DNA of 64,000 nucleotides from Bacteroidales bacterium (GTDB lineage Bacteria; Bacteroidota; Bacteroidia; Bacteroidales; UBA932): NCBI GenBank assembly GCA_017557535.1, contig JAFYYM010000034.1:1-64000 (forward strand), given 5' to 3'. How positions within the stretch are numbered: position 1 is the first letter of the stretch; every line of letters begins with the position of its first letter. Shown here piece after piece: positions 50,754-59,249 of this stretch. The notes beneath the pieces were generated by a model, which saw only the letters and a program-made list of their open reading frames with translations, did not search any database and had not been told where the DNA came from. Position numbers and translations under genes: made by a program.

Positions 50754-52223
50754 ATGGAAGAAAAATTTAACGGTGGTCTAGAGCACCACGATGAGCGTAG
50801 GGATTACGCGAGAAATGAAGGATCCGCAAGCAACTATTCAGCCGAAGGCCGCAAACTTAGGCCAAGGAGAAAAGTCGGATCGTACAGCGACAACAATCAC
50901 AGGAATTATTCTGAAGGTAACAGGGGTGAACGCCAGGGCTTTAGCCAAGGCGGAGAACGTCGTTCTTACGGCCAGAGCCGTCCTAGGTACGGAGAGGATA
51001 GGCCGAGATATGGGGAAGACAGGCCCAGATACGGAGAGGAGCGTCCCAGGTACAATAACGACCGTCCACGCTTCAACAGCGACCGCCCCCAGAGAAGTGA
51101 AAGTGGCTCCAGGTTCGGCGAGGACAGGCCTCGCTTCAACAGCGACCGTCCACGCTATAACAGTGACCGCCCTCGCTACAACAGCGATCGTCCCCGCTTT
51201 AACAGCGACCGCCCCCAGAGGAGCGAGAATCGTCCCAGATACGGAGAGGATAGGCCGAGATACGGCGAAGAGAGGCCAAGATACGGAGAGGCTAAACCCA
51301 GCTATGGCGAAGGACGTCCTTCATACGGCCAGCGTAATAATAGAAGCGGGTTCTCTAAGCCCGCTCCGAGGAAACCGGTCCACAAAAGCGGTCCTCATTT
51401 CACTCATGCCGACGAGGCCGGTATCAACCAGATGATCTCAAGGAAACCCCAGGTTGATAACAACGCTTTCTCTGATAATGACACTGTTCCCACTCCGATC
51501 AAGGAGGAGATCCGCCTCAACAAGTTCATCGCCAACTCCGGAGTCTGCTCTCGCCGCGAGGCCGACACCCTCATACAGGCCGGTGTCGTCACCGTCAATG
51601 GTGAGGTCGTAACTGAGCTCGGCACAAAAGTCAACGTGCTGAAGGATGACATCCGTTTCAACGGTGAGAGACTGAAGGGTGAAGAGAAGGTATATATTGT
51701 CATGAACAAGCCGAAAGGCTTCGTCACCAGCGCGAGCGACCCTCACGCTGAGAAGACCGTCATGGATCTCATCAAGGGCTGCAAGACGCGGGTATTCCCT
51801 GTCGGCAGGTTGGACAAGAGCACTACAGGTGTGCTTATGTTCACCAACGACGGTGAGATAGCCGAACAGTTGACCCACCCTTCTTTCAACAAGAAGAAGA
51901 TTTACCAGGTCATCCTCGACAAAGCCCTTGACGAGCAGGACAAGGAGAAGATCCTTGTTGAGGGTCTTGAGCTCAGCGACGGCGTGATCAAAGCTGATGA
52001 GCTTGAGTTCATCGACGCCGACGATCACCGCAAGCTCGGCATCGAGATCCACTCTGGAAAGAACCGTATAGTCCGCAGGATCTTCGAGAGCCTCGGCTAC
52101 ACCGTCAAGGCCCTTGACAGGGTTTACTTCGCTGGTCTCACCAAGAAGGGGCTCAAGAAGGGCGAGTGGAGATACCTCAGCGAGGGCGAAGTCAACGTCC
52201 TCAGAATGGGGGCCTATGTCTAA
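50754..52223 (+). CDS. RluB/RsuA-family rRNA pseudouridine synthase with Arg-rich repeat N-terminus
   Basis: A 489-residue protein. The first ~230 residues are low-complexity and basic, containing sixteen seven-residue repeats of YGEDRPR type. An S4 RNA-binding domain follows (LNKFIANSGVCSRREADTL), then the pseudouridine synthase domain with catalytic Asp in VGRLDKSTTGVLMFTNDG. It likely modifies large-subunit rRNA. The extension resembles RGG-like RNA-binding tails and may bring the enzyme to RNA or RNP granules. The ATG at 50754 is preferred; ATG at 50739 lies in a hairpin. Era follows after 13 bases. Confidence 0.88.
   Translation: MEEKFNGGLEHHDERRDYARNEGSASNYSAEGRKLRPRRKVGSYSDNNHRNYSEGNRGERQGFSQGGERRSYGQSRPRYGEDRPRYGEDRPRYGEERPRYNNDRPRFNSDRPQRSESGSRFGEDRPRFNSDRPRYNSDRPRYNSDRPRFNSDRPQRSENRPRYGEDRPRYGEERPRYGEAKPSYGEGRPSYGQRNNRSGFSKPAPRKPVHKSGPHFTHADEAGINQMISRKPQVDNNAFSDNDTVPTPIKEEIRLNKFIANSGVCSRREADTLIQAGVVTVNGEVVTELGTKVNVLKDDIRFNGERLKGEEKVYIVMNKPKGFVTSASDPHAEKTVMDLIKGCKTRVFPVGRLDKSTTGVLMFTNDGEIAEQLTHPSFNKKKIYQVILDKALDEQDKEKILVEGLELSDGVIKADELEFIDADDHRKLGIEIHSGKNRIVRRIFESLGYTVKALDRVYFAGLTKKGLKKGEWRYLSEGEVNVLRMGAYV
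50988..51323 (+). repeat. Sixteen tandem 21-bp repeats encoding heptads
   Basis: 336 bases made of exactly 16 units of 21 bases. Each codes for a heptad of the kind YGEDRPR, YNSDRPR or FNSDRPQ, with two variant classes (GED/GEE and NSD/NND). They are in frame within the pseudouridine synthase and create a disordered, Arg- and Tyr/Phe-rich tract. Confidence 0.93.
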
Positions 52224-52236
52224 AGAAGGGAAAGTC

Positions 52237-53118
52237 ATGGAGCACAGGGCTGGATTTGTCAACATCATCGGTAACCCGAATGTGGGCAAATCCACGCTCA
52301 TGAATGCCCTTGTCGGAGAGAAACTCTCCATTGTCACCGCCAAGGCTCAGACAACCCGCCACAGAATCATGGGGATTGTCAATACCGAAGAGTACCAGAT
52401 CGTGTACTCCGACACTCCCGGCATGCTCAAGCCCAACTACCGCCTCCAGGAAGACATGATGAAATTTGTGGACGCCGCTATCGGCGACGCTGACATTATC
52501 CTCTATGTCACTGACGTGGTGGAGAAAAGCGATAAGAATAAGGAATATATTTTTAAGCTGCAGAAGGTTGAGTGCCCTGTCGTGGTAGTGATCAACAAGA
52601 TTGACATCAGTGATCAGCCAAAAGTCGTCGAATTGATGGGGTACTGGCACGAGACACTCCCGAAAGCGGAGATCATCCCGGTTTCAGCCAAGGAAAGGTT
52701 CAACCTCGAAAGCGTGCTTGAGTCTGTCGTGAGCAAGCTCCCGGTCTCCCCGCCATGGTTTGACAAGGATCAGTTCACTGACAGGAACCTCCGCTTCTTC
52801 GCCTCGGAGATAATCCGTGAGAAGATTCTGGAGAACTACAGCCAGGAGATCCCCTACAGCTGCGAGGTGGAGATCGAGGCTTTCCATGAGGGGAAAGAAA
52901 GGTACGAGATAAGCGCCGTGATTCATGTCGCGCGTGACTCCCAGAAGGGGATAATCATCGGCAAGGGTGGCTCTGCCCTCAAGAAAACCGGCACAGACGC
53001 GAGGCTGGAAATGGAGGACTTCTTCCAGAAGAAGGTTTTCCTCCAGCTCTTCGTCAAGGTAGACCCGGACTGGAGGGAGAGCAGAAAGGAATTGCGCAAG
53101 TTCGGTTACGAGGAATAA
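52237..53118 (+). CDS. era: GTPase Era
   Basis: A 293-residue protein with G1 GNPNVGKST, G3 DTPG, G4 NKID and a C-terminal KH domain (IIGKGGSALKKTG). Era binds the 3' end of 16S rRNA and aids 30S maturation. The start MEHRAGFVNI matches the family N-terminus; an ATG at 52216 overlaps the previous gene and is less likely. ParC begins 18 bases later. Confidence 0.95.
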   Translation: MEHRAGFVNIIGNPNVGKSTLMNALVGEKLSIVTAKAQTTRHRIMGIVNTEEYQIVYSDTPGMLKPNYRLQEDMMKFVDAAIGDADIILYVTDVVEKSDKNKEYIFKLQKVECPVVVVINKIDISDQPKVVELMGYWHETLPKAEIIPVSAKERFNLESVLESVVSKLPVSPPWFDKDQFTDRNLRFFASEIIREKILENYSQEIPYSCEVEIEAFHEGKERYEISAVIHVARDSQKGIIIGKGGSALKKTGTDARLEMEDFFQKKVFLQLFVKVDPDWRESRKELRKFGYEE

Positions 53119-53136
53119 TAACTAGGAGAAAGGAAT

Positions 53137-55959
53137 ATGGCTACGGAAGACCAGTGGGACGATATCCAGGATCCCGAGGAGAGAGACCAGGAGGAACAGG
53201 CTGAGATTGAGGAGGAGGCCGCTCCCTCAACAGGGAAATATGACAAGCTGCTCAGTTCTGACAGCCGGAAGTTCAAGCTTTCCGGGATGTTCAAGGACTG
53301 GTTTCTGGACTATTCCTCCTATGTGATTCTCCAAAGGGCCGTCCCCCATATCGTGGACGGACTGAAACCAGTGCAGAGACGTGTTCTCCACGCCATGTAC
53401 AGGATGGATGACGGTAGTTACACCAAAGTCGCCAACATCGTCGGACAGGCTATGCAGTACCATCCCCATGGCGACGCCTCCATCCTGGGTGCTCTTGTGC
53501 AGCTGGGACAGAAAGGCCTTCTGATTGACTGCCAAGGAAACTGGGGTAATATTCTCACAGGCGACAGCAACGCCGCCCCAAGGTACATTGAGGCACGTCT
53601 CAGCAAGTTCGCGAAGGAGGTGGTGTTCGACCCCAAAGTCACCCATTGGATGACATCTTACGACGGCCGTAACCAAGAGCCCACAGAACTCCCGGTTCGT
53701 TTCCCTCTCCTGCTCGCGCAGGGCACCGAGGGTATCGCCGTCGGTATGGCATCCAAGATTCTCCCCCACAACTTCAATGAGTTGCTTGACGCTTCGGTCA
53801 GCATCCTCGAGGGAAAGGATTTCACCATCTATCCGGACTTCCCCACCGGCGGAAGCGCAGACTGCAGCAACTATAAGGATGGAGCCAGGGGTGGCAGTGT
53901 CAAGGTTCGCGCCAAGATCGAGAAAATCGACAAGAACACCATAGCCATCACGGAGATCCCCTACGGAAAGACCTCTGAGGTCATCAAGGACTCGATTATC
54001 AAGGCTAAGGATAAAGGCAAGATTAAGATCAAGAAGATCGAGGACATGACTACGGACAAGGTTGAGATCATAATCCACCTCCCCAATGATGTGTCCCCTG
54101 ACAAGACCATAGACGCCCTTTACGCTTTCACGGACTGCGAGTGCAACATCGCCCCGAATGCCTGCGTGATTGTAGACAACAAGCCTCAGTTCTTGAGTGT
54201 CAAGGACATACTGATCTACGACACCAATCACACCAGAGACATCCTGGAGTGGCAGTTGCGAATCCGTCTCGACGAGCTGGAGGACGAGTGGCACTACGAC
54301 TCCCTCGAGAGGATATTCTTCGAGAACCGTGTCTACAAGATCCTCGAACAAGACCAGAAGAGCTGGGAACAGCAGCTTGAGGATGTTTTCGCCGAGATGA
54401 AGAACTACCAAGATCTTCTCCGCAGGGAAATCATCATGGACGACATCCACAAACTCGTGGAGAAACCTGTCCGCAAGATCTCCAAGTTCGACACCAAGGC
54501 CATGGATGAGAAGATCGCATCCATAGAGGCCGAGATGGAGAAAGTCAAGGACAACATCGAGCATATCACCGAATACACCATAGCCTGGTTCAAGGGTCTT
54601 AAGGCCAAATACGGCAAGCCTTTCAAGCGCCAGACCGAGATCTCAGCCTTCGAGACTATAGCCGTCACTAAGGTCGTCAGCAACAACGCCAAGCTTTACG
54701 CCAATTACGAGGAGGGCTTCGTGGGCCTGAATCTAAAGAAGGACGATAACGGTGTATTTGTCTCCGATTGCTCCGACCTCTCTGAGATCTTGGTGATCTC
54801 CAAGGACGGCAAATACCGTATCACCAAAGTCACCGACAAGGCCTTCTTCTGGAAGGACCTGCTGTATGTCGGAGTATTCAACAGGGGTGACGAGAGGACC
54901 ATCTACAATGTCATTTACCGTGACGGAAAGACCTCTGTATCATACGCTAAGCGATTCTCGATCACCAGCGTGACCCGTGACAAGGACTATGACATCACGA
55001 CCGGGAAGGAAGGTTCCAAGATCCTCTGGTTCACCGTCAACAACAATGGTGAGGCAGAGAGTGTCAGGATTTACCTGCGTCCTCGCCCGAAGCTCAAGAA
55101 GACGCAGATGGAGTACGACTTCTCAACTCTCGCGATCAAAGGGAAGACTTCAAGGGGTAACCTTGTGTCCAAATTCGCCATCTCCAAGATCCAACTCAAG
55201 AGTAAGGGTGTCTCCACCATCGGCGGTAAGGACATTTGGTTCGACGCCGATATCCAGAAGCTCAACGATGAGCAGAGAGGACTGTACCTCGGCGAGTTCG
55301 GCCCGGAGGACAAGGTTCTGGCCATATTCAAAGACGGCACCTTCTACACCACATCCTTCGACGTATCGAACCGCTATCAGGGAGATATCCTGAGAATAGA
55401 GAAGTTCGACCCGGACAAGACTTACACCGCCCTATATTGGGATGCCGCTGCCAAAGCGTTCTATGTCAAGAGGTTCAGCTTCATATTGAGCGACAACACC
55501 CCTCAGTCTTTCATCGCTCCCGGCGCCAAGTCATACCTAGTGGAGATCACCGATGACAAGCATCCGCAGTTCCAGGTGATCTTCGGGAAGAAGTACGAGC
55601 ACCGTGATCCGGAGAATATTGACGCTGAAGAGTTCATCGCGAAGAAGGGCTACACGGCCAAGGGCAAGAAGTGCCATCAGTACGACCTGAAGAAGGTCCG
55701 CTTCATCGAGCCGCTTGACAAGCCGGAGCCCGAAGAGCCCGAAGAGCTTGCCGAACAGCCATCCGAGCCAGGCCAAGTCCATGTTAGCTCCGCTACGGCT
55801 GAGTATGGCCTGAGTCCGGAGGCTGCTCCGGACGTCGAAAAGGACGTTGAGACTTCCGATGCGCCGATCGACATTATGCCTGACGAGCCGGCCGGCGGCC
55901 TCCCCGACATCGACGACCTCCCCACCGAAGGCGACTTCTTCGAGCCAACGCTGTTTTGA
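53137..55959 (+). CDS. parC: DNA topoisomerase IV/gyrase-type subunit A
   Basis: A 940-residue type IIA topoisomerase A subunit. The breakage-reunion domain has SSYVILQRAVPHIVDGLKPVQ, the HPHGD motif and catalytic Tyr150 in NAAPRYIEARLSKFA. The C-terminal DNA-wrapping domain has less regular beta-pinwheel repeats, and the last ~70 residues are an acidic Pro/Glu-rich tail. This is the Bacteroidetes ParC form; the partner ParE gene is not in the window. A purine-rich AGGAGAAAGG precedes the start. Confidence 0.92.
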   Translation: MATEDQWDDIQDPEERDQEEQAEIEEEAAPSTGKYDKLLSSDSRKFKLSGMFKDWFLDYSSYVILQRAVPHIVDGLKPVQRRVLHAMYRMDDGSYTKVANIVGQAMQYHPHGDASILGALVQLGQKGLLIDCQGNWGNILTGDSNAAPRYIEARLSKFAKEVVFDPKVTHWMTSYDGRNQEPTELPVRFPLLLAQGTEGIAVGMASKILPHNFNELLDASVSILEGKDFTIYPDFPTGGSADCSNYKDGARGGSVKVRAKIEKIDKNTIAITEIPYGKTSEVIKDSIIKAKDKGKIKIKKIEDMTTDKVEIIIHLPNDVSPDKTIDALYAFTDCECNIAPNACVIVDNKPQFLSVKDILIYDTNHTRDILEWQLRIRLDELEDEWHYDSLERIFFENRVYKILEQDQKSWEQQLEDVFAEMKNYQDLLRREIIMDDIHKLVEKPVRKISKFDTKAMDEKIASIEAEMEKVKDNIEHITEYTIAWFKGLKAKYGKPFKRQTEISAFETIAVTKVVSNNAKLYANYEEGFVGLNLKKDDNGVFVSDCSDLSEILVISKDGKYRITKVTDKAFFWKDLLYVGVFNRGDERTIYNVIYRDGKTSVSYAKRFSITSVTRDKDYDITTGKEGSKILWFTVNNNGEAESVRIYLRPRPKLKKTQMEYDFSTLAIKGKTSRGNLVSKFAISKIQLKSKGVSTIGGKDIWFDADIQKLNDEQRGLYLGEFGPEDKVLAIFKDGTFYTTSFDVSNRYQGDILRIEKFDPDKTYTALYWDAAAKAFYVKRFSFILSDNTPQSFIAPGAKSYLVEITDDKHPQFQVIFGKKYEHRDPENIDAEEFIAKKGYTAKGKKCHQYDLKKVRFIEPLDKPEPEEPEELAEQPSEPGQVHVSSATAEYGLSPEAAPDVEKDVETSDAPIDIMPDEPAGGLPDIDDLPTEGDFFEPTLF

Positions 55960-55985
55960 TCTTCCCACAAGCCAACCGCCGACCA

Positions 55986-57746
55986 ATGAGCAGGTCCCTC
56001 ATACTAGCATCGCTCCTTCTCGTGTCCCTGTCATTGTCTGCCCAGGCACAGGAAAGCGACCCGGTTGGTTTCTGTTACGTCAGGGACGGGCTTCTCTACA
56101 CTCCAGACGGCGGCATCATGTCCCTCTGGGGAGTGAACTTCCAGACTCCCATGCCATGGGAGGCGAAGCGGCTGGGAAAGGTCGGGATCGGCGACGACGA
56201 GGAGTCCCTCAACGCCGTCACTGACAACAACCTCGGCGACGTGGCACTTCTCGGAGCCAACCTCCTGCGATGCGCCCTGTCCCCGGCGGCTTTCACAGAC
56301 GAGGAAGGCAATCTCCTTGAAACCCCCTTTCTCCACGCCCTGGACCATCTCGTAGCCCAAGCCGGGAATCGCGGGATGTACCTGTCCTTCGGATTCATAG
56401 TCACTATGGGAGGCGACTGCCCCGGCACCGCATGGGTCGGGACCGAGTACGAGTCCAAGAAGACTTGGATCCACGACCCGGAGGTGGTCTCCTGCCTGAA
56501 GAACTACATCACCCAGCTGATCAACAGGGTCAACCCATGCGACGGCATAGCCTACAAGGACAACAAGTCGATAGCATACTGGGAGCTCATCAACGAACCC
56601 GAGATGTTCTCCTACCAGGAGATAAAGGATTCGGAGTATTCCCGAGACTACCACACCTGGCTCAAGGAATCCGGAAAAGAAGACTCCGCTGAAAGCTACG
56701 CCTCTTACAGGACCGCCTTCGTCAGGTCCTTCATTGACGGGATGGTCGCGCTGCTCAGGGACAACGGAGACCGCCATCCGGTGTGCTGGGATCTCAACTG
56801 GCACCGGTTCCGCAGGGACAATAAGGACATTTTCGATGGCGTAGCGGCCTCCAAGGCGGACATCGTGTCTTTCTGCAACTATCCCGGCCAGGACTATGTG
56901 GAACAGAAATACTGGAATTATAGGTATGATTTCTCAGACAGGAGCTTCAGCGACTGGTTCAACCATTACTTCTTAATGGAGGACGGTTACGGCTGGACGA
57001 GGAGTGAAGCTTTCGCCTCCAAGGCTAAGTTGGCTTACGAGTTCGAAACCTTCTTCAACCAGAGCGGCTACCTTTATCCTGTCCAGGCTCTCTACATCAA
57101 GGCTCTCGGCGGCCAGGCTGCGACCATGTGGACCTACACTTTCAAAGAGATAGCCCCATATTTCGGAGGATCCCACTTCCTGAACCTTAGATGCACGCCG
57201 GCAAAAGCGGCATCCTTCGTAGTCGCAAAGCATATTTTCGACAGTTTGACTCCGGGTTTTCCCGTCACGGTCAACGATGAAATGCGCGACGAACACTGGT
57301 GCATCTCCAAACTGCATGACGCTGCGGTATATTCAGACAACGACTATTACTGTTCTTCCGGAGAAACCGCTTCCGGATGGAGCGGAATTGATCCTTCTCC
57401 GCTGGTAAGGCATATCTGCGGCCTGGGGGATTCCCCGCTCGTAAGCTATTCCGGGACAGGCATATATTTCATTGATGAAACCCCCGGAGAACTGAGCATC
57501 AATCTCATGCCCGACATCGATATCAAGGGGGATCGGTTTTTCAACGGCGATTATGTGAACATCGTCACCGAACTCATCACTGACCGCGAAAACAGCTTGG
57601 GCATCAAACTGGATCGATGGTGCGACACCCCCGGGGTCCTGTTTTCAATAGGCGACGGAGGGGAAAGGGAAGCGCTGTCTTCCCACGAAGGCACCCGATC
57701 GCTCAGGTTGAAGCCCGGGCATTATATCTATGTAAAAGAATCATGA
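55986..57746 (+). CDS. GH5-like secreted glycosidase
   Basis: A 586-residue protein with a signal peptide (ending SLSAQAQ). The catalytic barrel shows acid/base Glu204 in YWELINEPE and a likely nucleophile in KLAYEFETFF (Glu352). The WGVNFQTPMPWEA start and HPVCWDLNWHRF also fit clan GH-A enzymes such as GH5 mannanase or glucanase relatives. The C-terminal ~150 residues form a beta domain. Substrate is unknown. Its stop overlaps the aroK start by ATGA, which is unusual for a secreted enzyme beside a housekeeping gene. An in-frame ATG at 55956 would overlap parC. Confidence 0.82.
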   Translation: MSRSLILASLLLVSLSLSAQAQESDPVGFCYVRDGLLYTPDGGIMSLWGVNFQTPMPWEAKRLGKVGIGDDEESLNAVTDNNLGDVALLGANLLRCALSPAAFTDEEGNLLETPFLHALDHLVAQAGNRGMYLSFGFIVTMGGDCPGTAWVGTEYESKKTWIHDPEVVSCLKNYITQLINRVNPCDGIAYKDNKSIAYWELINEPEMFSYQEIKDSEYSRDYHTWLKESGKEDSAESYASYRTAFVRSFIDGMVALLRDNGDRHPVCWDLNWHRFRRDNKDIFDGVAASKADIVSFCNYPGQDYVEQKYWNYRYDFSDRSFSDWFNHYFLMEDGYGWTRSEAFASKAKLAYEFETFFNQSGYLYPVQALYIKALGGQAATMWTYTFKEIAPYFGGSHFLNLRCTPAKAASFVVAKHIFDSLTPGFPVTVNDEMRDEHWCISKLHDAAVYSDNDYYCSSGETASGWSGIDPSPLVRHICGLGDSPLVSYSGTGIYFIDETPGELSINLMPDIDIKGDRFFNGDYVNIVTELITDRENSLGIKLDRWCDTPGVLFSIGDGGEREALSSHEGTRSLRLKPGHYIYVKES

Positions 57747-58267
57747 GCCACATTTCACTCATAGGCTTCATGGGGAGCGGGAAAAGCAGTGTCGGCAAAG
57801 AGCTGGCTAAGCTTCTCCCTTCGATGGAACTTATCGATCTTGACTCGTACATCGAGGCGATGACCGGTAGGACTATTCCGGAAATATTTGATTCTGAAGG
57901 AGAAGCCTCCTTCCGGAATATGGAAAAGGCCGCCCTGGACGACATCTTCCTCACCGGGGAACTGACCGGAGCCTCATACATTCTTTCACTCGGAGGAGGA
58001 ACGGTCACGACCGAGGCCTGCAGGCGGATGATACGCCGGAAAACCACTTGCTTCTATCTGAAGGCTTCAGTGGACACCCTCGTCGCCAATCTGGAACAAT
58101 GGCCGGGCGACCGTCCCATGCTGAAAGGCGGGAAGAGCCTCCGTTCAAGGGTCGAGGAGCTGATGGCTACCCGCGGCCCTGTCTATGAGAAGACTGCCCA
58201 CCACATCATTAACGTCGACGGCGACGATTACCTCGCCGCCGCCGTGGATATCGTCACTTTGTTGTAA
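57743..58267 (+). CDS. aroK: Shikimate kinase
   Basis: A 174-residue P-loop kinase with Walker A GFMGSGKS (residues 8-15), the shikimate-binding DLDSYIE region, the GGGTV motif and the lid region PGDRPMLKG with Arg. It phosphorylates shikimate in the aromatic amino-acid pathway. The ATG at 57743 overlaps the upstream stop as ATGA and gives family length. Its 3' end overlaps the convergent phosphoesterase gene by 14 bases. Confidence 0.93.
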   Translation: MSHISLIGFMGSGKSSVGKELAKLLPSMELIDLDSYIEAMTGRTIPEIFDSEGEASFRNMEKAALDDIFLTGELTGASYILSLGGGTVTTEACRRMIRRKTTCFYLKASVDTLVANLEQWPGDRPMLKGGKSLRSRVEELMATRGPVYEKTAHHIINVDGDDYLAAAVDIVTLL

Positions 58268-59231
58268 ACCTGACTGTCTTGTCCTCAATGACGGACACCA
58301 GCGGGCATCTGCCCAAAGAATCCTTCATACCCATATCTCTTGGTGTAGGAGGAAGGAATTCCGCCTTTGTCCCTTTGACTTCAACCCCTTTTTTGGTCAT
58401 AGTCACAATCGCATACAGGGGCTTGTCATAAGGAATCGAGTATTTCATCAAGGGGTAACGTTCATTTATCTCTTGAGGATACCGATCTTCCGTACGGGTA
58501 GGTTGACCTATCCAAACATATGATGCGCTGTTGATCTGCATATATGTTATCCCGTTTATCTCCTTGGTGTAGTTGCTATGGTTATGTCCGCTGAACGCCA
58601 GCACTACTTTCTTGAATCCGGCCTGACTGTTGGCTTTCTCCAGGATTTGGCGCACAGCATCTCCGTTTCTCATCTCCATGTCGATACTTTCATGGGAAAA
58701 CAACACGCACCTTTTGTCAGTAGCTGACAAATCCTTTTCCAGCCACTCAAGCTGCTCAGGGTCAACAAAATTCAGCTTCTTTGAATCAATGAAGAAATTG
58801 CCGTTGGCATAGTGCCGGTACTCGCTACCATCATAAATATTGTTCCCATCCAGGACGATGAAATGGAAACCACCCTTGTCGAAGGAATAATAACGTCCCG
58901 GCATCTTCATCGCATCCACATATTCCTCCTTGGTGTTCATTTCCATGTCATGGTTGCCGAGGACATGATACCTGTCCCCTTTGAACGTATTCCACAAGTC
59001 CTGATAGGCTTGGCAGCCATCAACGAGGCGGCAAAAATCCCCCAGCTCAATGATGAAATCGACGTTCTCATCATTGGCGGCCTTGAGGAATGACGCTATC
59101 CGCTCGCCTCCATCTGGCATATCTAGCGCATGGAAATCGGAGGCGATGGCGAATTTCAAGGGCTTTCCGGTTTCAGAACAAGAAGCGATTATTAGGAAAA
59201 CCAGAAACAACAGACAGAAATGTCTCTTCAT
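58254..59231 (-). CDS. Calcineurin-like metallophosphoesterase, lipoprotein
   Basis: A 325-residue protein with lipobox IIASC (Cys18). The metal-binding motifs are FAIASDFH, IIELGDF, LGNHDME, LFSHESID and AFSGHNHSN, the set of a calcineurin-like metallophosphoesterase. It likely releases phosphate from an extracytoplasmic substrate. It follows the GH123 pair by 18 bases and may end their operon, so it could dephosphorylate products of those enzymes; that link is inference. Confidence 0.85.
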   Translation of the reverse strand: MKRHFCLLFLVFLIIASCSETGKPLKFAIASDFHALDMPDGGERIASFLKAANDENVDFIIELGDFCRLVDGCQAYQDLWNTFKGDRYHVLGNHDMEMNTKEEYVDAMKMPGRYYSFDKGGFHFIVLDGNNIYDGSEYRHYANGNFFIDSKKLNFVDPEQLEWLEKDLSATDKRCVLFSHESIDMEMRNGDAVRQILEKANSQAGFKKVVLAFSGHNHSNYTKEINGITYMQINSASYVWIGQPTRTEDRYPQEINERYPLMKYSIPYDKPLYAIVTMTKKGVEVKGTKAEFLPPTPRDMGMKDSLGRCPLVSVIEDKTVRFTTK

Positions 59232-59249
59232 ATACCGATAATATTAAAC

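Noticed and set aside
53227-54564. A 445-codon open frame antisense to parC
   Set aside because: It mirrors the codon bias of the sense gene, has no plausible start context and no recognisable domain.
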